Source: JAHFUA01 sp963808725
GTDB lineage: Bacteria; Acidobacteriota; Terriglobia; Terriglobales; Acidobacteriaceae
Length of the DNA: 64,000 bases
Assembly: GCA_963808725.1 (NCBI GenBank)
Contig: CAWEGO010000002.1
Span: 2,356,001 to 2,420,000 of the forward strand
Direction: 5' to 3'
Part shown: positions 52,771-60,419 of the stretch, piece by piece
Numbering within the stretch: the first letter of the stretch is position 1
Layout: each line of letters starts with the position of its first letter
The notes under the pieces: generated by a model
What the model was told of the DNA's origin: nothing
Database searches by the model: none
Seen by the model: only the letters and a program-made list of their open reading frames with translations
Program-made: the position numbers and the translations under genes

Positions 52771-53757
52771 ATGATCCTTGTCATCGTCGAGCAGCGTGAA
52801 GGGAAGTTGAACCGTGTTTCGTTCGAGACGCTCACCGGCGCGCAGGCCATCGCCCGCGAAACCGGCTGGACGCTGGAGGCGGCGGTGGTCGGCTCCGGCA
52901 TCAGCGAGATCGCGAAGGAAATCGCGGGCAAAAAGGTCGCGAAGGTGTACGACATTGAGTCGCCGCAGCTCGCCGCGTACACGCCGGATGCGTTCGTCGC
53001 CGCGCTCAAGCCGTTCATCGCCGACAAGAAGCCCACGCTGGTGCTCATGCCGCACACCTATCAGGTGCGCGACTTCGCGCCCAAGCTGGCGACCGCGCTC
53101 GGCCGCGCGCTGGTCAGCGACTGCACCGGGTACAAGAAGGAAGGAGACAAGCTGCTGTTCGTGCGGCAGATGTTCCAGGGCAAGTTCGCCGCCGACGTGG
53201 CTTTCGCCGGCGAGCCTCCGTACTTCGCCACCTTCCAGACCGGCGCCTTCCGCGGCGACCAGGTCGAAGCCGGCGCGTCGGCGGCTGCGGTCGAGACGGT
53301 GCAGGCTGACGTTCCGGCTTCCGCGATACGCAACAAGCCAGGAGAAGTTTTCAAGGAAGCCAAGCAGGCGGTAGACCTGACCCAGGCTGAGATCATCGTG
53401 GCCGTGGGACGCGGGATCAAGGAAGAGAAGAACATCGCGCTGGCCAAACAACTGGCCGAGGCGCTGGGCGGCGAGCTCGCGGCTTCGCGTCCCATCTGCG
53501 ACGCCGGCTGGCTGCCCATGGACCGCCAGATCGGCTCTTCCGGCCAGACGGTGGCGCCCAAGCTCTACGTGGCGCTCGGCATCAGTGGCGCCATTCAGCA
53601 CATCGTCGGGATGAAAGGCTCGCGTACCATCGTCGCCGTCAATAAGGATTCCGAAGCCCCCATCTTCGAGGTGGCCGACATCGGCATCGTCGGCAACCTA
53701 TTCGAGGTGATTCCGCCGCTGGTGGAGGAGATCAAGAAGGCGAAAGCCGGCACGTAG
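52771..53757 (+). CDS. etfA: Electron transfer flavoprotein alpha subunit
   Basis: 328 residues. The N-terminal domain has ETGWTLEAAVVGSGISEI and VLMPHTYQVRDFAPKLATAL. The FAD-binding C-terminal domain has CDAGWLPMDRQIGSSGQTVA, LYVALGISGAIQHIVGMKGS and AVNKDSEAPIFEVADIGIVG, the EtfA signature. It transfers electrons to the quinone oxidoreductase encoded after the four-helix-bundle insert. Confidence 0.96.
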   Translation: MILVIVEQREGKLNRVSFETLTGAQAIARETGWTLEAAVVGSGISEIAKEIAGKKVAKVYDIESPQLAAYTPDAFVAALKPFIADKKPTLVLMPHTYQVRDFAPKLATALGRALVSDCTGYKKEGDKLLFVRQMFQGKFAADVAFAGEPPYFATFQTGAFRGDQVEAGASAAAVETVQADVPASAIRNKPGEVFKEAKQAVDLTQAEIIVAVGRGIKEEKNIALAKQLAEALGGELAASRPICDAGWLPMDRQIGSSGQTVAPKLYVALGISGAIQHIVGMKGSRTIVAVNKDSEAPIFEVADIGIVGNLFEVIPPLVEEIKKAKAGT

Positions 53758-54222
53758 CCAAGTTTCTAATTTCAAGTTTCGAGTTCCTGCCGTAGCAAGG
53801 AGCACGCGTGAGCCACTCCTACAAACAGTTGCTAGTTTGGCAAAAAAGCAAAGCCTTGGCGGTCGAGACTTACCATGCGACTGAAAGCTTCCCTAAACGT
53901 AAATGGTACGGACTTACCTCCCAGTTGCGACGTGCGGCCGTATCGGTAATTTCGAATATTGCAGAAGGGCAAGGCCGGCTTACCAAGGGGGAGTTCTGCA
54001 ACTTCTTGGGCAAGCGCGGGGCTCGTTGCTGGAGCTTGAAACTCAGTTGGCAATCGCCCGAGACCTCAGATACTTGAGCGAAGCCGACCACGTTCCATTG
54101 GAGAAACAATGCGACGAGGTGCGGCGTATGCTCAATGGTCTCCTCGAATCCTTAAAGATGCCGGCCAGAGCATCCGTGTGAGTCGTCGGCCACTCGAAAC
54201 TTGAAGCTCGAAACTCGAAACT
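53758..54222 (+). mobile_element. IVS-like insert: inverted repeats flanking a four-helix-bundle gene
   Basis: Between etfA and the ETF-quinone oxidoreductase gene. The left end (53761-53784) is AGTTTCTAATTTCAAGTTTC then GAGT; the right end (54192-54215) is ACTCGAAACTTGAAGCTCGA then AACT and a further CGAAACT. They share a perfect 14-base complement (ACTCGAAACTTGAA) and pair imperfectly over about 24. The repeats enclose one gene with its own AAGGAG ribosome site. Known 23S rRNA intervening sequences have the same plan: terminal complementary ends around a four-helix-bundle gene. No transposase or target duplication was seen. Confidence 0.5.
53808..54181 (+). pseudogene. Four-helix-bundle protein (S23/23S rRNA IVS type), frameshifted
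   Basis: GTG 53808 with AAGGAG five bases upstream opens M-SHSYKQLLVWQKSKALAVE, the family start, through FPKRKWYGLTSQLRRAAVSV, ISNIAEGQGR and GEFCNFLG. After that the good sequence continues in the next frame as QARGSLLELETQLAIARDL then RYLSEAD, to a stop at 54181. One missing base near 54015 (in TTGGGCAAG) explains it; left as is, the first frame ends at 54077. Restored length is about 124 residues, normal for the family. These proteins occur in 23S rRNA intervening sequences and as scattered multicopy genes; their function is not settled. Confidence 0.8.
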
Positions 54223-54223
54223 A

Positions 54224-55939
54224 ATGTTGATTTTCCGCAAACCGCTCACCGGCATCGAGCGCCCGCAGATGGAAGCCGACGTGGTCATCGTCGGCGGCGG
54301 GCCCGCCGGGCTGGCTTGCGCCCTGCGCTTGTCGCAACTTATCGACGAGCACAACGCCGGGAATCCCGACCAGCAGCTCAGCAAAGAAAACATCTACGTT
54401 CTCGAGAAGGCGCGCGAGATCGGGCAGCACTGTCTCTCGGGCGCGCTTCTCGATCCGCGCTCAATGCGTGAGCTGCTGCCCGGATTCGAAAAGGAAGCGC
54501 CCATCGAAGCTGAGGTCACGAAAGAAGCTGTTTATTTCTTGACCCGTGCCGGCAAATTCAAGTTGCCGGTCACGCCTCCGCCGCTGCGCGATCACGGCAA
54601 CTACGTGATCTCGCTGAACCGTTTTGCCAAGTGGATGGGCGGGAAGGTCGAGGCCGCCGGCATCACCGTGTTCAGTGGCTTTGCCGGGTCGGAGTTGCTG
54701 ATTAAGGGCGAGCGGGTCGCCGGCGTCCGCACCGATGACAAAGGTGTGGACAAGTCCAATCAGCCCAAGGGCAACTTTGAGCCGGGCTACGATCTGAAGG
54801 CCAAAATTGTGATCCTGGCCGAAGGCACGCGCGGATCGCTGACCAAGCAACTGGTCGCGCGCTTCCGTCTCGACCGCGACCGCAATCCCATGACCTACGG
54901 CGTGGGCGTGAAGGAGCTGTGGGAGCTTCCCGGCGGACGCATCGCGCCCGGTGAAGTGATCTACACCATGGGATGGCCGCTGACCTCGCGCGAGTACGGC
55001 GGAGCATGGATCTACGGCGGGAAGGAGAATGTCATCTCGCTCGGCTTTGTCACCGGGCTGGATTACTCCGACCCACGTCTTGATCCGCAGCGCGTCTTGC
55101 AGGAGTTCAAGCTGCATCCCTTGGTGCGGGCGCTGCTTGAGGGCGGAAAGATGATTCGCTATGGCGCCAAGTCGCTGCCCTATGGCGGCTGGTGGGCGGT
55201 CCCGCCGGTGGCGGGTGATGGATGGATGATTCTGGGCGACTCGGCCGGATTCCTCAACTCGCAACGCCTCAAAGGCATCCATCTGGCCATCAAGAGCGGC
55301 ATGCTGGCGGCGGAGACCGCCTTCGAAGCTCTATCGCAAAACGATTTTTCCGCTGCGCGCCTGGCCGGATACCAGCGGCGGGTCGAGAATAGTTGGATCA
55401 AGCAGGAATTGTGGGCGGTGCGGAACTTCCACCAGGGGTTCGAGCACGGTTTGTGGGCGGGGATGTTCCACGCCGCTTTGCAGCAACTCACCGGCGGACG
55501 CGGCCTGCACGCGCGCTACGCCGCCACCGCCGGGCATCGCCGGCTGAAGATGCTCGCCGAACTGCCCGCGGATGGCGGCGCCGAGGCGCATCTGATCAAC
55601 GATTACAAGGGCGACGGCAAGCTGACCTTCGACAAGCTCACCGACCTTTATCACTCGGGCACCAAGCACGAAGAGGACCAGCCAGCGCACCTCGTCATTC
55701 ACGACACCAACATCTGCAACACGCGCTGTGTCACGGAGTTCGGCAACCCCTGCCAGCACTTCTGCCCCGCCAGCGTGTACGAGATGGTGGAAGCGTCAGA
55801 CGTGCCCGGCGGGAAGCAGATCCACCTGAACCCGTCCAACTGCGTGCACTGCAAGACGTGTGACATCATGGATCCGTACGAGATCATCACCTGGGTCCCG
55901 CCCGAGGGCGGCGGCGGCCCGAATTACGACGGCATGTGA
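54224..55939 (+). CDS. Electron transfer flavoprotein-ubiquinone oxidoreductase
   Basis: 571 residues. An N-terminal FAD dinucleotide fold (ADVVIVGGGPAGLACALRLS), EIGQHCLSGALLDPRSM, a middle MTYGVGVKELWELP, and the second FAD motif GDSAGFLNSQRLKGIHLAIK precede a C-terminal 4Fe-4S domain with cysteines in CNTRC, CQHFCP and CVHCKTCDIMDP, ending PNYDGM. It passes electrons from EtfAB to membrane quinone. ATG 54224 follows the insert's right repeat with no Shine-Dalgarno, so the insert may have displaced one. Confidence 0.95.
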   Translation: MLIFRKPLTGIERPQMEADVVIVGGGPAGLACALRLSQLIDEHNAGNPDQQLSKENIYVLEKAREIGQHCLSGALLDPRSMRELLPGFEKEAPIEAEVTKEAVYFLTRAGKFKLPVTPPPLRDHGNYVISLNRFAKWMGGKVEAAGITVFSGFAGSELLIKGERVAGVRTDDKGVDKSNQPKGNFEPGYDLKAKIVILAEGTRGSLTKQLVARFRLDRDRNPMTYGVGVKELWELPGGRIAPGEVIYTMGWPLTSREYGGAWIYGGKENVISLGFVTGLDYSDPRLDPQRVLQEFKLHPLVRALLEGGKMIRYGAKSLPYGGWWAVPPVAGDGWMILGDSAGFLNSQRLKGIHLAIKSGMLAAETAFEALSQNDFSAARLAGYQRRVENSWIKQELWAVRNFHQGFEHGLWAGMFHAALQQLTGGRGLHARYAATAGHRRLKMLAELPADGGAEAHLINDYKGDGKLTFDKLTDLYHSGTKHEEDQPAHLVIHDTNICNTRCVTEFGNPCQHFCPASVYEMVEASDVPGGKQIHLNPSNCVHCKTCDIMDPYEIITWVPPEGGGGPNYDGM

Positions 55940-55968
55940 TGGCGCGGCGGGGCGTGCTGTTCCAAATC

Positions 55969-56092
55969 ATTGTCACCCCGACCGAGCGCTTCAGCGCGAG
56001 TGGAGGGACCTTGCATTCCAAGTGATAAGAGACGTGGCAGAACACAAGGTCCCTCCACTCGGGACTAACCGTCCCTCGGTCGGGATGACAAT
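55969..56092. repeat. Long inverted repeat downstream of the ETF oxidoreductase
   Basis: The left arm (ATTGTCACCCCGACCGAGCG, then AGTGGAGGGACCTTG) mirrors the right arm (CAAGGTCCCTCCACTC, then CCCTCGGTCGGGATGACAAT). Arms are about 45-50 bases. A related but distinct TGTCATTC...GAATGACA element lies after ligA. Confidence 0.75.
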
Positions 56093-56152
56093 CTTTAAGC
56101 GCACGCCGAAGTTGACGGGCCTTCCCCCTCCGCGAGATGATTCCAGCACACT

Positions 56153-57046
56153 ATGCGATATGTAGCGTTGTTTTTTGTGATGTCGATCCTCTCTGCGTCG
56201 GCGGCCGCCCTCGATCGCGGCTGCGCCCAGGGGGTCGGCGAGTGGACCGAGAACCTGTGGGACGGATATAAGATCGAGATTGGGGCTGCGCCTGAGGGCG
56301 CGTCGGCCCAGTGCCGCGCGGTGCTGAAGTCCGCCGACGGCAAGGTCCTGTTCGAAGTCACGGGCGCGGAAGCGCTGGTGAACGCCATCAGCGGTAGCGA
56401 CATCAACGGCGACGGCAAGCCTGATGTGGTGATCGAGACCCACCGCACCGCCGGCCAGTGTTGTTTTACATACTCCATCCTTACTCCCGGCGAGAACCCG
56501 CTGCTGGTGCGGCAGATCACCACCACCCCACCGCTCGTCTTCGAGGACCGCGACAACAACGGCAAGGTTGAAATCACGACCCATGATTTCGCGTTCGTTG
56601 GCATCGAGGGCTTGGACGAGTCCGATTCACCGCGGCCGCTGGTGGTGTTCCGCCTGCGCGGCAACACTCTCTACAACGTGAGCTCCGCCTACTGGCCCGA
56701 ATACCAGCGCGAAATCGAAGCCGCCAAGAACGGTCTTTCCCACAGCGCGGAGGATTTGCTCATTGGCCGCAATAATACGAGCGGCACGGCCTTGGGCGGC
56801 GGCAAGGCCAAGGAACTGAGTCCCGCCGAGGAGAAGGAGTTACTCGACGCCAAGGGCGCGGTTCTGACCATGGTGGTGAATTATCTGTATGGCGGCCGCG
56901 GCGAAGAGGGGTGGAAGACCATCCGCGAGCTGTGGACCGACCGCGACAAGGACCGCATCCGCCAGGCCATTCTGGCCAGCCGTTCCCGCGGAGTGCTGGG
57001 CGAAGTCAACCGCACGGCGGCTGCAGCAAAGAACACAAGTCAGTAG
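56153..57046 (+). CDS. Secreted protein of unknown function with a calcium-loop-like motif
   Basis: 297 residues with a signal peptide (ALFFVMSILSASAAA). SDINGDGKPDVVIE near residue 83 resembles the DxNxDGxxD calcium loops of FG-GAP/VCBS proteins, and EDRDNNGKVEITTHD is a second acidic loop. Three or four cysteines (CAQG, CRAV, QCCF) may form disulfides in the periplasm. The C-terminal third is helical and charged. No enzyme family is recognised. It precedes the moaA leader. Confidence 0.7.
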   Translation: MRYVALFFVMSILSASAAALDRGCAQGVGEWTENLWDGYKIEIGAAPEGASAQCRAVLKSADGKVLFEVTGAEALVNAISGSDINGDGKPDVVIETHRTAGQCCFTYSILTPGENPLLVRQITTTPPLVFEDRDNNGKVEITTHDFAFVGIEGLDESDSPRPLVVFRLRGNTLYNVSSAYWPEYQREIEAAKNGLSHSAEDLLIGRNNTSGTALGGGKAKELSPAEEKELLDAKGAVLTMVVNYLYGGRGEEGWKTIRELWTDRDKDRIRQAILASRSRGVLGEVNRTAAAAKNTSQ

Positions 57047-57096
57047 GCGCGAAAGCTCCTGCGTCCTGCTGCCTGCCCCCTTGCCCTGGAAAAGCG

Positions 57097-57102
57097 TATA
57101 AT
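57097..57102 (+). promoter_or_regulatory. Consensus -10 box ahead of the moaA leader
   Basis: TATAAT at 57097-57102 would start a transcript near 57109, about 200 bases before moaA. The -35 region is poor, which would fit an activated or weak promoter. Confidence 0.5.
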
Positions 57103-57118
57103 TTCGTTATTGTTTCCG

Positions 57119-57309
57119 ACCGCCGGGACCTGTCGGCATACCCATGGTCCCGGAGGCGGTGCTCCTCAGAGAAGCGAGGAGACGAGGGTAAGGGTGGAAA
57201 CGCCTTTGCCTCCCGTGCTTGGAAAGGAAACGTCCTGCCTGCGGCGAGTCTTCGCCGGGTGTAGCTTTCTCTTTCCCACCGCTCGGAAACATAGCCGGTT
57301 TCTCGCGCT
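57119..57309 (+). ncRNA. Structured moaA leader, candidate riboswitch
   Basis: The leader begins with a stem pairing ACCGCCGGGACC (57119-57130) with GGTCCCGGAGGCGGT (57146-57160) around a three-base bulge, then CTCCTC/GAGGAG (57162-57181), then a nested GAGG/CCTC arm enclosing AAGG...CCTT with loop GGTGGAAACGCC, then a GGCGAGTC/TTCGCC arm. A known molybdenum-cofactor-sensing RNA motif often precedes moaA, so that is the obvious hypothesis. I cannot confirm the motif's conserved nucleotides from memory. Confidence 0.4.
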
Positions 57310-58302
57310 ATGGAACGCCTGACCGATAAATTCGGCCGCCCCATTACCGACCTGCGGATCGCGATCACCGACCGCTGCAACTACAAGTGCGTGTACTGCC
57401 GGACAGGCAACGAGGGCGCGCAGTACGCCGAGCTGCCGTTCGCCGACTACGCGCGCATGGCGCGGGTGTTTGCTGGCCTGGGGATCGAGAAGATACGCAT
57501 CACTGGCGGCGAGCCGCTGCTGCGCCGGGGCGTGGTGGGATTCATCGAGGAGTTGGCGGGATTGCGCACGCTCGACGGTCGTCCGCTGGATCTGGCCATC
57601 ACGACTAACGGTCACTTGCTGGCGGAACTGGCGCAGCCGCTAAAGGACGCCGGCCTGCGGCGAGTCACGGTTTCCATGGATGCGGTCGAGCCCGAGCGCT
57701 TTGCCCGCATCACCCGTGTCTCCAACGGATTCCATCGGGTGCTCGCGGGCATCCGCGCGGCGCAGAAAGCGGGCCTGGAACCGGTGAAGGTGAACTGCGT
57801 GCTGCTTCGCGGCTTCAACGACGATCAGATCGTCGAGTTCGGCAAGTTCGCCCGCGACGAGGGCGTAGTGGTGCGCTTCATCGAGTTCATGCCGCTGGAG
57901 GAAGACCGGGTGTGGTCGCCGGAGATCGTGGTTACGCTCGCGGAAGTGCTGGAGCGCATGCGCCCATTCCGTCCGCTGGTGGAAATCCCCCACACCCGCA
58001 GCGAGACGGCGCGGCGCTACACCTTCGAAGATGGCGTCGGCGAGATCGGAATCATTGCGCCGGTGTCGCAACCGTTCTGCGGACATTGCAGCCGCGTCCG
58101 CGTGACCTCCGATGGCAAGATCCGCACCTGCCTGTTCTCGCTCTTCGATCACGATCTGCACCAGGTGATGCGCCGTGGCGGATCCGACGAGGACATGGCC
58201 GGATATATCCGCCAGGTGATCGCGCAGAAGGAAGCGCGGCACCACATCGGCGAGCCGGGATTCGAGAAGCCCTCGCGCAGCATGGTGCACATCGGGGGGT
58301 AA
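57310..58302 (+). CDS. moaA: GTP 3',8-cyclase MoaA
   Basis: 330 residues. The radical-SAM cluster cysteines are Cys23, Cys27 and Cys30 in DRCNYKCVYC; the second cluster is CGHC plus a third cysteine in KIRTCLFS. RITGGEPLLRRG binds SAM. The protein ends GG, the conserved C-terminal pair needed for catalysis. It converts GTP to the cyclised precursor in molybdenum cofactor synthesis. No other moa gene is adjacent. A long structured leader suggests regulation by RNA. Confidence 0.96.
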   Translation: MERLTDKFGRPITDLRIAITDRCNYKCVYCRTGNEGAQYAELPFADYARMARVFAGLGIEKIRITGGEPLLRRGVVGFIEELAGLRTLDGRPLDLAITTNGHLLAELAQPLKDAGLRRVTVSMDAVEPERFARITRVSNGFHRVLAGIRAAQKAGLEPVKVNCVLLRGFNDDQIVEFGKFARDEGVVVRFIEFMPLEEDRVWSPEIVVTLAEVLERMRPFRPLVEIPHTRSETARRYTFEDGVGEIGIIAPVSQPFCGHCSRVRVTSDGKIRTCLFSLFDHDLHQVMRRGGSDEDMAGYIRQVIAQKEARHHIGEPGFEKPSRSMVHIGG

Positions 58303-58717
58303 AACTTCATTCGCCGCGGATCTGCGCGGATGATCCCTCGCTCGCGCTCAGTCGCATCCGCTCCCTCGCGCTCGCATGAAATTCGAAATGCAGCGTACCC
58401 AGGACTGAAAGTCCTGGGCTAAGTTCGGTCGTCGCTACGCGACTCCGCGGGCGAGGGCTGCACTGAGCGAAGTCGAGCGGGCCCTCGCGCCATGCGAACC
58501 GAGCTTGCTTTGGACGCAGCCGCAATGCGACAATGAAGCGATGGCAACAGGCGGCGGGGTCGAATCTGGGCCCTGCCGGCCGAACCAGACTGTGGCTTCA
58601 ACAACCCCGTAGGTCGGGCCGTCCATAACGGCAGTGGATCTACTGGAGCCGCAGGAATGCTTTCAACATCCCCGTTCCGGGCGCGCGAGCGTGCCGGGAC
58701 TGAAGGCGGTAAAAGAA
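58303..58717. other. Spacer between moaA and nadA with a short-loop hairpin
   Basis: About 415 bases. CCCAGGACT, loop GAA, AGTCCTGGG (58398-58418) is a perfect nine-pair hairpin of the same CTnAAAG type as the hairpins at 9363-9634 and 33278-33415. Near 58310-58380 are repeated CTCGCGCTC words. A GTG-started extension of nadA from 58634 is possible but lacks support. Nothing else coding was recognised. Confidence 0.55.
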
Positions 58718-59821
58718 ATGTCACTGGCAACAGCCTGCCGATTGGACAATTATCTCGTCCTGCCCGACGTGTCGATGGACGATCGCATCACCGCCGCCAA
58801 GCAGGCGCTGGGGCGGGAGTGCGTCATCCTCGGGCATCACTATCAGCGCGATGAGGTCATCAGGTTCGCCGACTTCCGCGGCGATTCCTACAAGCTTTCG
58901 CAACAGGCGGCGCAGGCCGCGGGGCGCTACATCGTCTTCTGCGGCGTGCACTTTATGGCGGAGAGCGCCGACATCCTGGGGCGCGCCTCGCAGCAAGTGG
59001 TCTTGCCCGACCTGAACGCCGGCTGCTCCATGGCCGACATGGCGGAGATCGGCCAGGTGGAAGACTGCTGGGAGCAACTGGTTGCGCTGGGCCTGACGTC
59101 GGATTCCGGCGACCAGATCACGCCTATCACCTACATCAATTCGACGGCGGCGATCAAAGCCTTCTGCGGCGAGCGCGGCGGGGTAGTTTGCACGTCGTCG
59201 AACGCCGCGGGCGCCCTCGGTTGGGCGTTCGCAAAGACGCCCAAAGCGTTCTTCCTGCCCGACCAGCACCTGGGGCGCAACACCGGTTACGCGATGGGCA
59301 TTCCGCTCGATGACATGGTCACCTGGGACCCATACCTGCCGATGGGCGGCCTCACGCCCGAGCGGCTGCGCAACGCGCGCGTGATCCTGTGGAAAGGACA
59401 CTGCTCGGTCCACCAGCGCTTCCTGCCGGAACATGTGGACAACGTGCGTGCGCGCTATCCGGGCATCCACGTGATCGTGCACCCGGAGTGCCGCTGGGAA
59501 GTGTGCCAGAAAGCAGATGCGCTGGGCTCGACCGAGAAACTCATCAAGCTGGTGGCCGAAGCGCCCGCGGGAACGAAGTTCGCCATCGGCACGGAAATCC
59601 ACCTGGTCAACCGCCTGGCCAAGGGAAACCCCGATAAATTGGTGATCACGCTGGACGATTCGGGATGCCTGTGCACCACCATGTTCCGCATCTCGCCCCA
59701 GCATCTATGCTGGGCGCTGGAGAATCTGGTGGAAGGCAACGTGGTAAACCGCATCGTAGTGAGAGAAGAAGTAAAATGCTGGGCGAGGGTAGCGCTGGAT
59801 CGGATGCTGGAGATCCAGTGA
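58718..59821 (+). CDS. nadA: Quinolinate synthase A
   Basis: 367 residues from ATG 58718 (M-SLATACRLDNYLVLPDV). NadA uses a 4Fe-4S cluster to condense iminoaspartate with dihydroxyacetone phosphate in NAD synthesis. The three conserved cysteine regions are NAGCSMADM, the segment around WKGHCSVHQRF, and DSGCLCTTMFRI, with HPECRWEV between. CVILGHHYQRDEVI and GDSYKLSQQAA are further family blocks. nadB and nadC are not nearby. Immediately after its stop is a tandem TCGGTCGTCGGTCTTCGGTC word (59824-59855). Confidence 0.95.
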   Translation: MSLATACRLDNYLVLPDVSMDDRITAAKQALGRECVILGHHYQRDEVIRFADFRGDSYKLSQQAAQAAGRYIVFCGVHFMAESADILGRASQQVVLPDLNAGCSMADMAEIGQVEDCWEQLVALGLTSDSGDQITPITYINSTAAIKAFCGERGGVVCTSSNAAGALGWAFAKTPKAFFLPDQHLGRNTGYAMGIPLDDMVTWDPYLPMGGLTPERLRNARVILWKGHCSVHQRFLPEHVDNVRARYPGIHVIVHPECRWEVCQKADALGSTEKLIKLVAEAPAGTKFAIGTEIHLVNRLAKGNPDKLVITLDDSGCLCTTMFRISPQHLCWALENLVEGNVVNRIVVREEVKCWARVALDRMLEIQ

Positions 59822-59864
59822 GCCATCGGTCGTCGGTCTTCGGTCGTCGGCCAGAAACGATTCC

Positions 59865-60308
59865 ATGGCGGAACGCACGTTCACATTAGACGAAGCACAG
59901 GCGCTGGTGCCGGTGCTGGGATCGCTGCTGAAGACGGCGATCGACGGCAAACAGGCCGCCGAGCGCATCGAGCAGGAGTTCAAGGCGGTCTCCAGCCGTG
60001 TGTTTCTTAACGGCGGCACGCTGCTCGATGTGGCCCAGTTGGCCGCGCGCAAGCGCGAGAGAGAGCGCCTGGTACAGAAGATCAAAGACGCGCTGGCGGA
60101 GATCGAGGCCACCGGGGTCTTGGTGAAAGACCTGGAGATGGGCCTGCTCGATTTTCCCTGCGAGGTCGAGCACCGCACCATCTTGCTGTGCTGGAAGCTG
60201 GGCGAAACGACCATCGCCCACTGGCATGGCACCGACGAAGGCTACCGCTATCGCAAACCCATCGACGAAAAGATCGCCAACGCCGGCAAGAAGCCAGGGA
60301 GGGAGTAG
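59865..60308 (+). CDS. DUF2203 family protein
   Basis: 147 residues. The DUF2203 pattern is clear: FTLDEAQALVPVLGSLLKTA, a coiled middle (RKRERERLVQKIKDALAEIE), GVLVKDLEMGLLDFPCEV and CWKLGETTIAHWHGTDEGY. Function is unknown. Its last codons (KKPGRE and TAG) are part of a palindromic spacer, and the convergent peptidase ends with the nearly identical peptide DKPGSRE for the same reason. Confidence 0.85.
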   Translation: MAERTFTLDEAQALVPVLGSLLKTAIDGKQAAERIEQEFKAVSSRVFLNGGTLLDVAQLAARKRERERLVQKIKDALAEIEATGVLVKDLEMGLLDFPCEVEHRTILLCWKLGETTIAHWHGTDEGYRYRKPIDEKIANAGKKPGRE

Positions 60309-60419
60309 GAGCAGGAGGATCGGCTCATCGGGTGATCGGGTCATCGGGTCATAGTTTTCCGATTTCCCGATGACCCGATCTCCCGATCTGCTTGCAGTTC
60401 CCTACTCCCTACTCCCTGG
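60294..60419. repeat. Nested inverted repeat overlapping both convergent gene ends
   Basis: The outer arms CCAGGGAGGGAGTAGGAGCA (60294 onward) and TCCCTACTCCCTACTCCCTG then G (to 60419) mirror each other. Within them GATCGGCTCATCGGGTGATC, then GGGTCATCGGGTCAT, mirrors TCCCGATGACCCGATCTCCC. The outer arms supply the stop codons of the DUF2203 gene (60306-60308) and of the M28 peptidase gene (60402-60404). Confidence 0.85.

Noticed and set aside
56153..57046. FG-GAP or VCBS beta-propeller protein
   Set aside because: Only one good DxNxDG loop and one acidic loop are present; a propeller needs several repeats.
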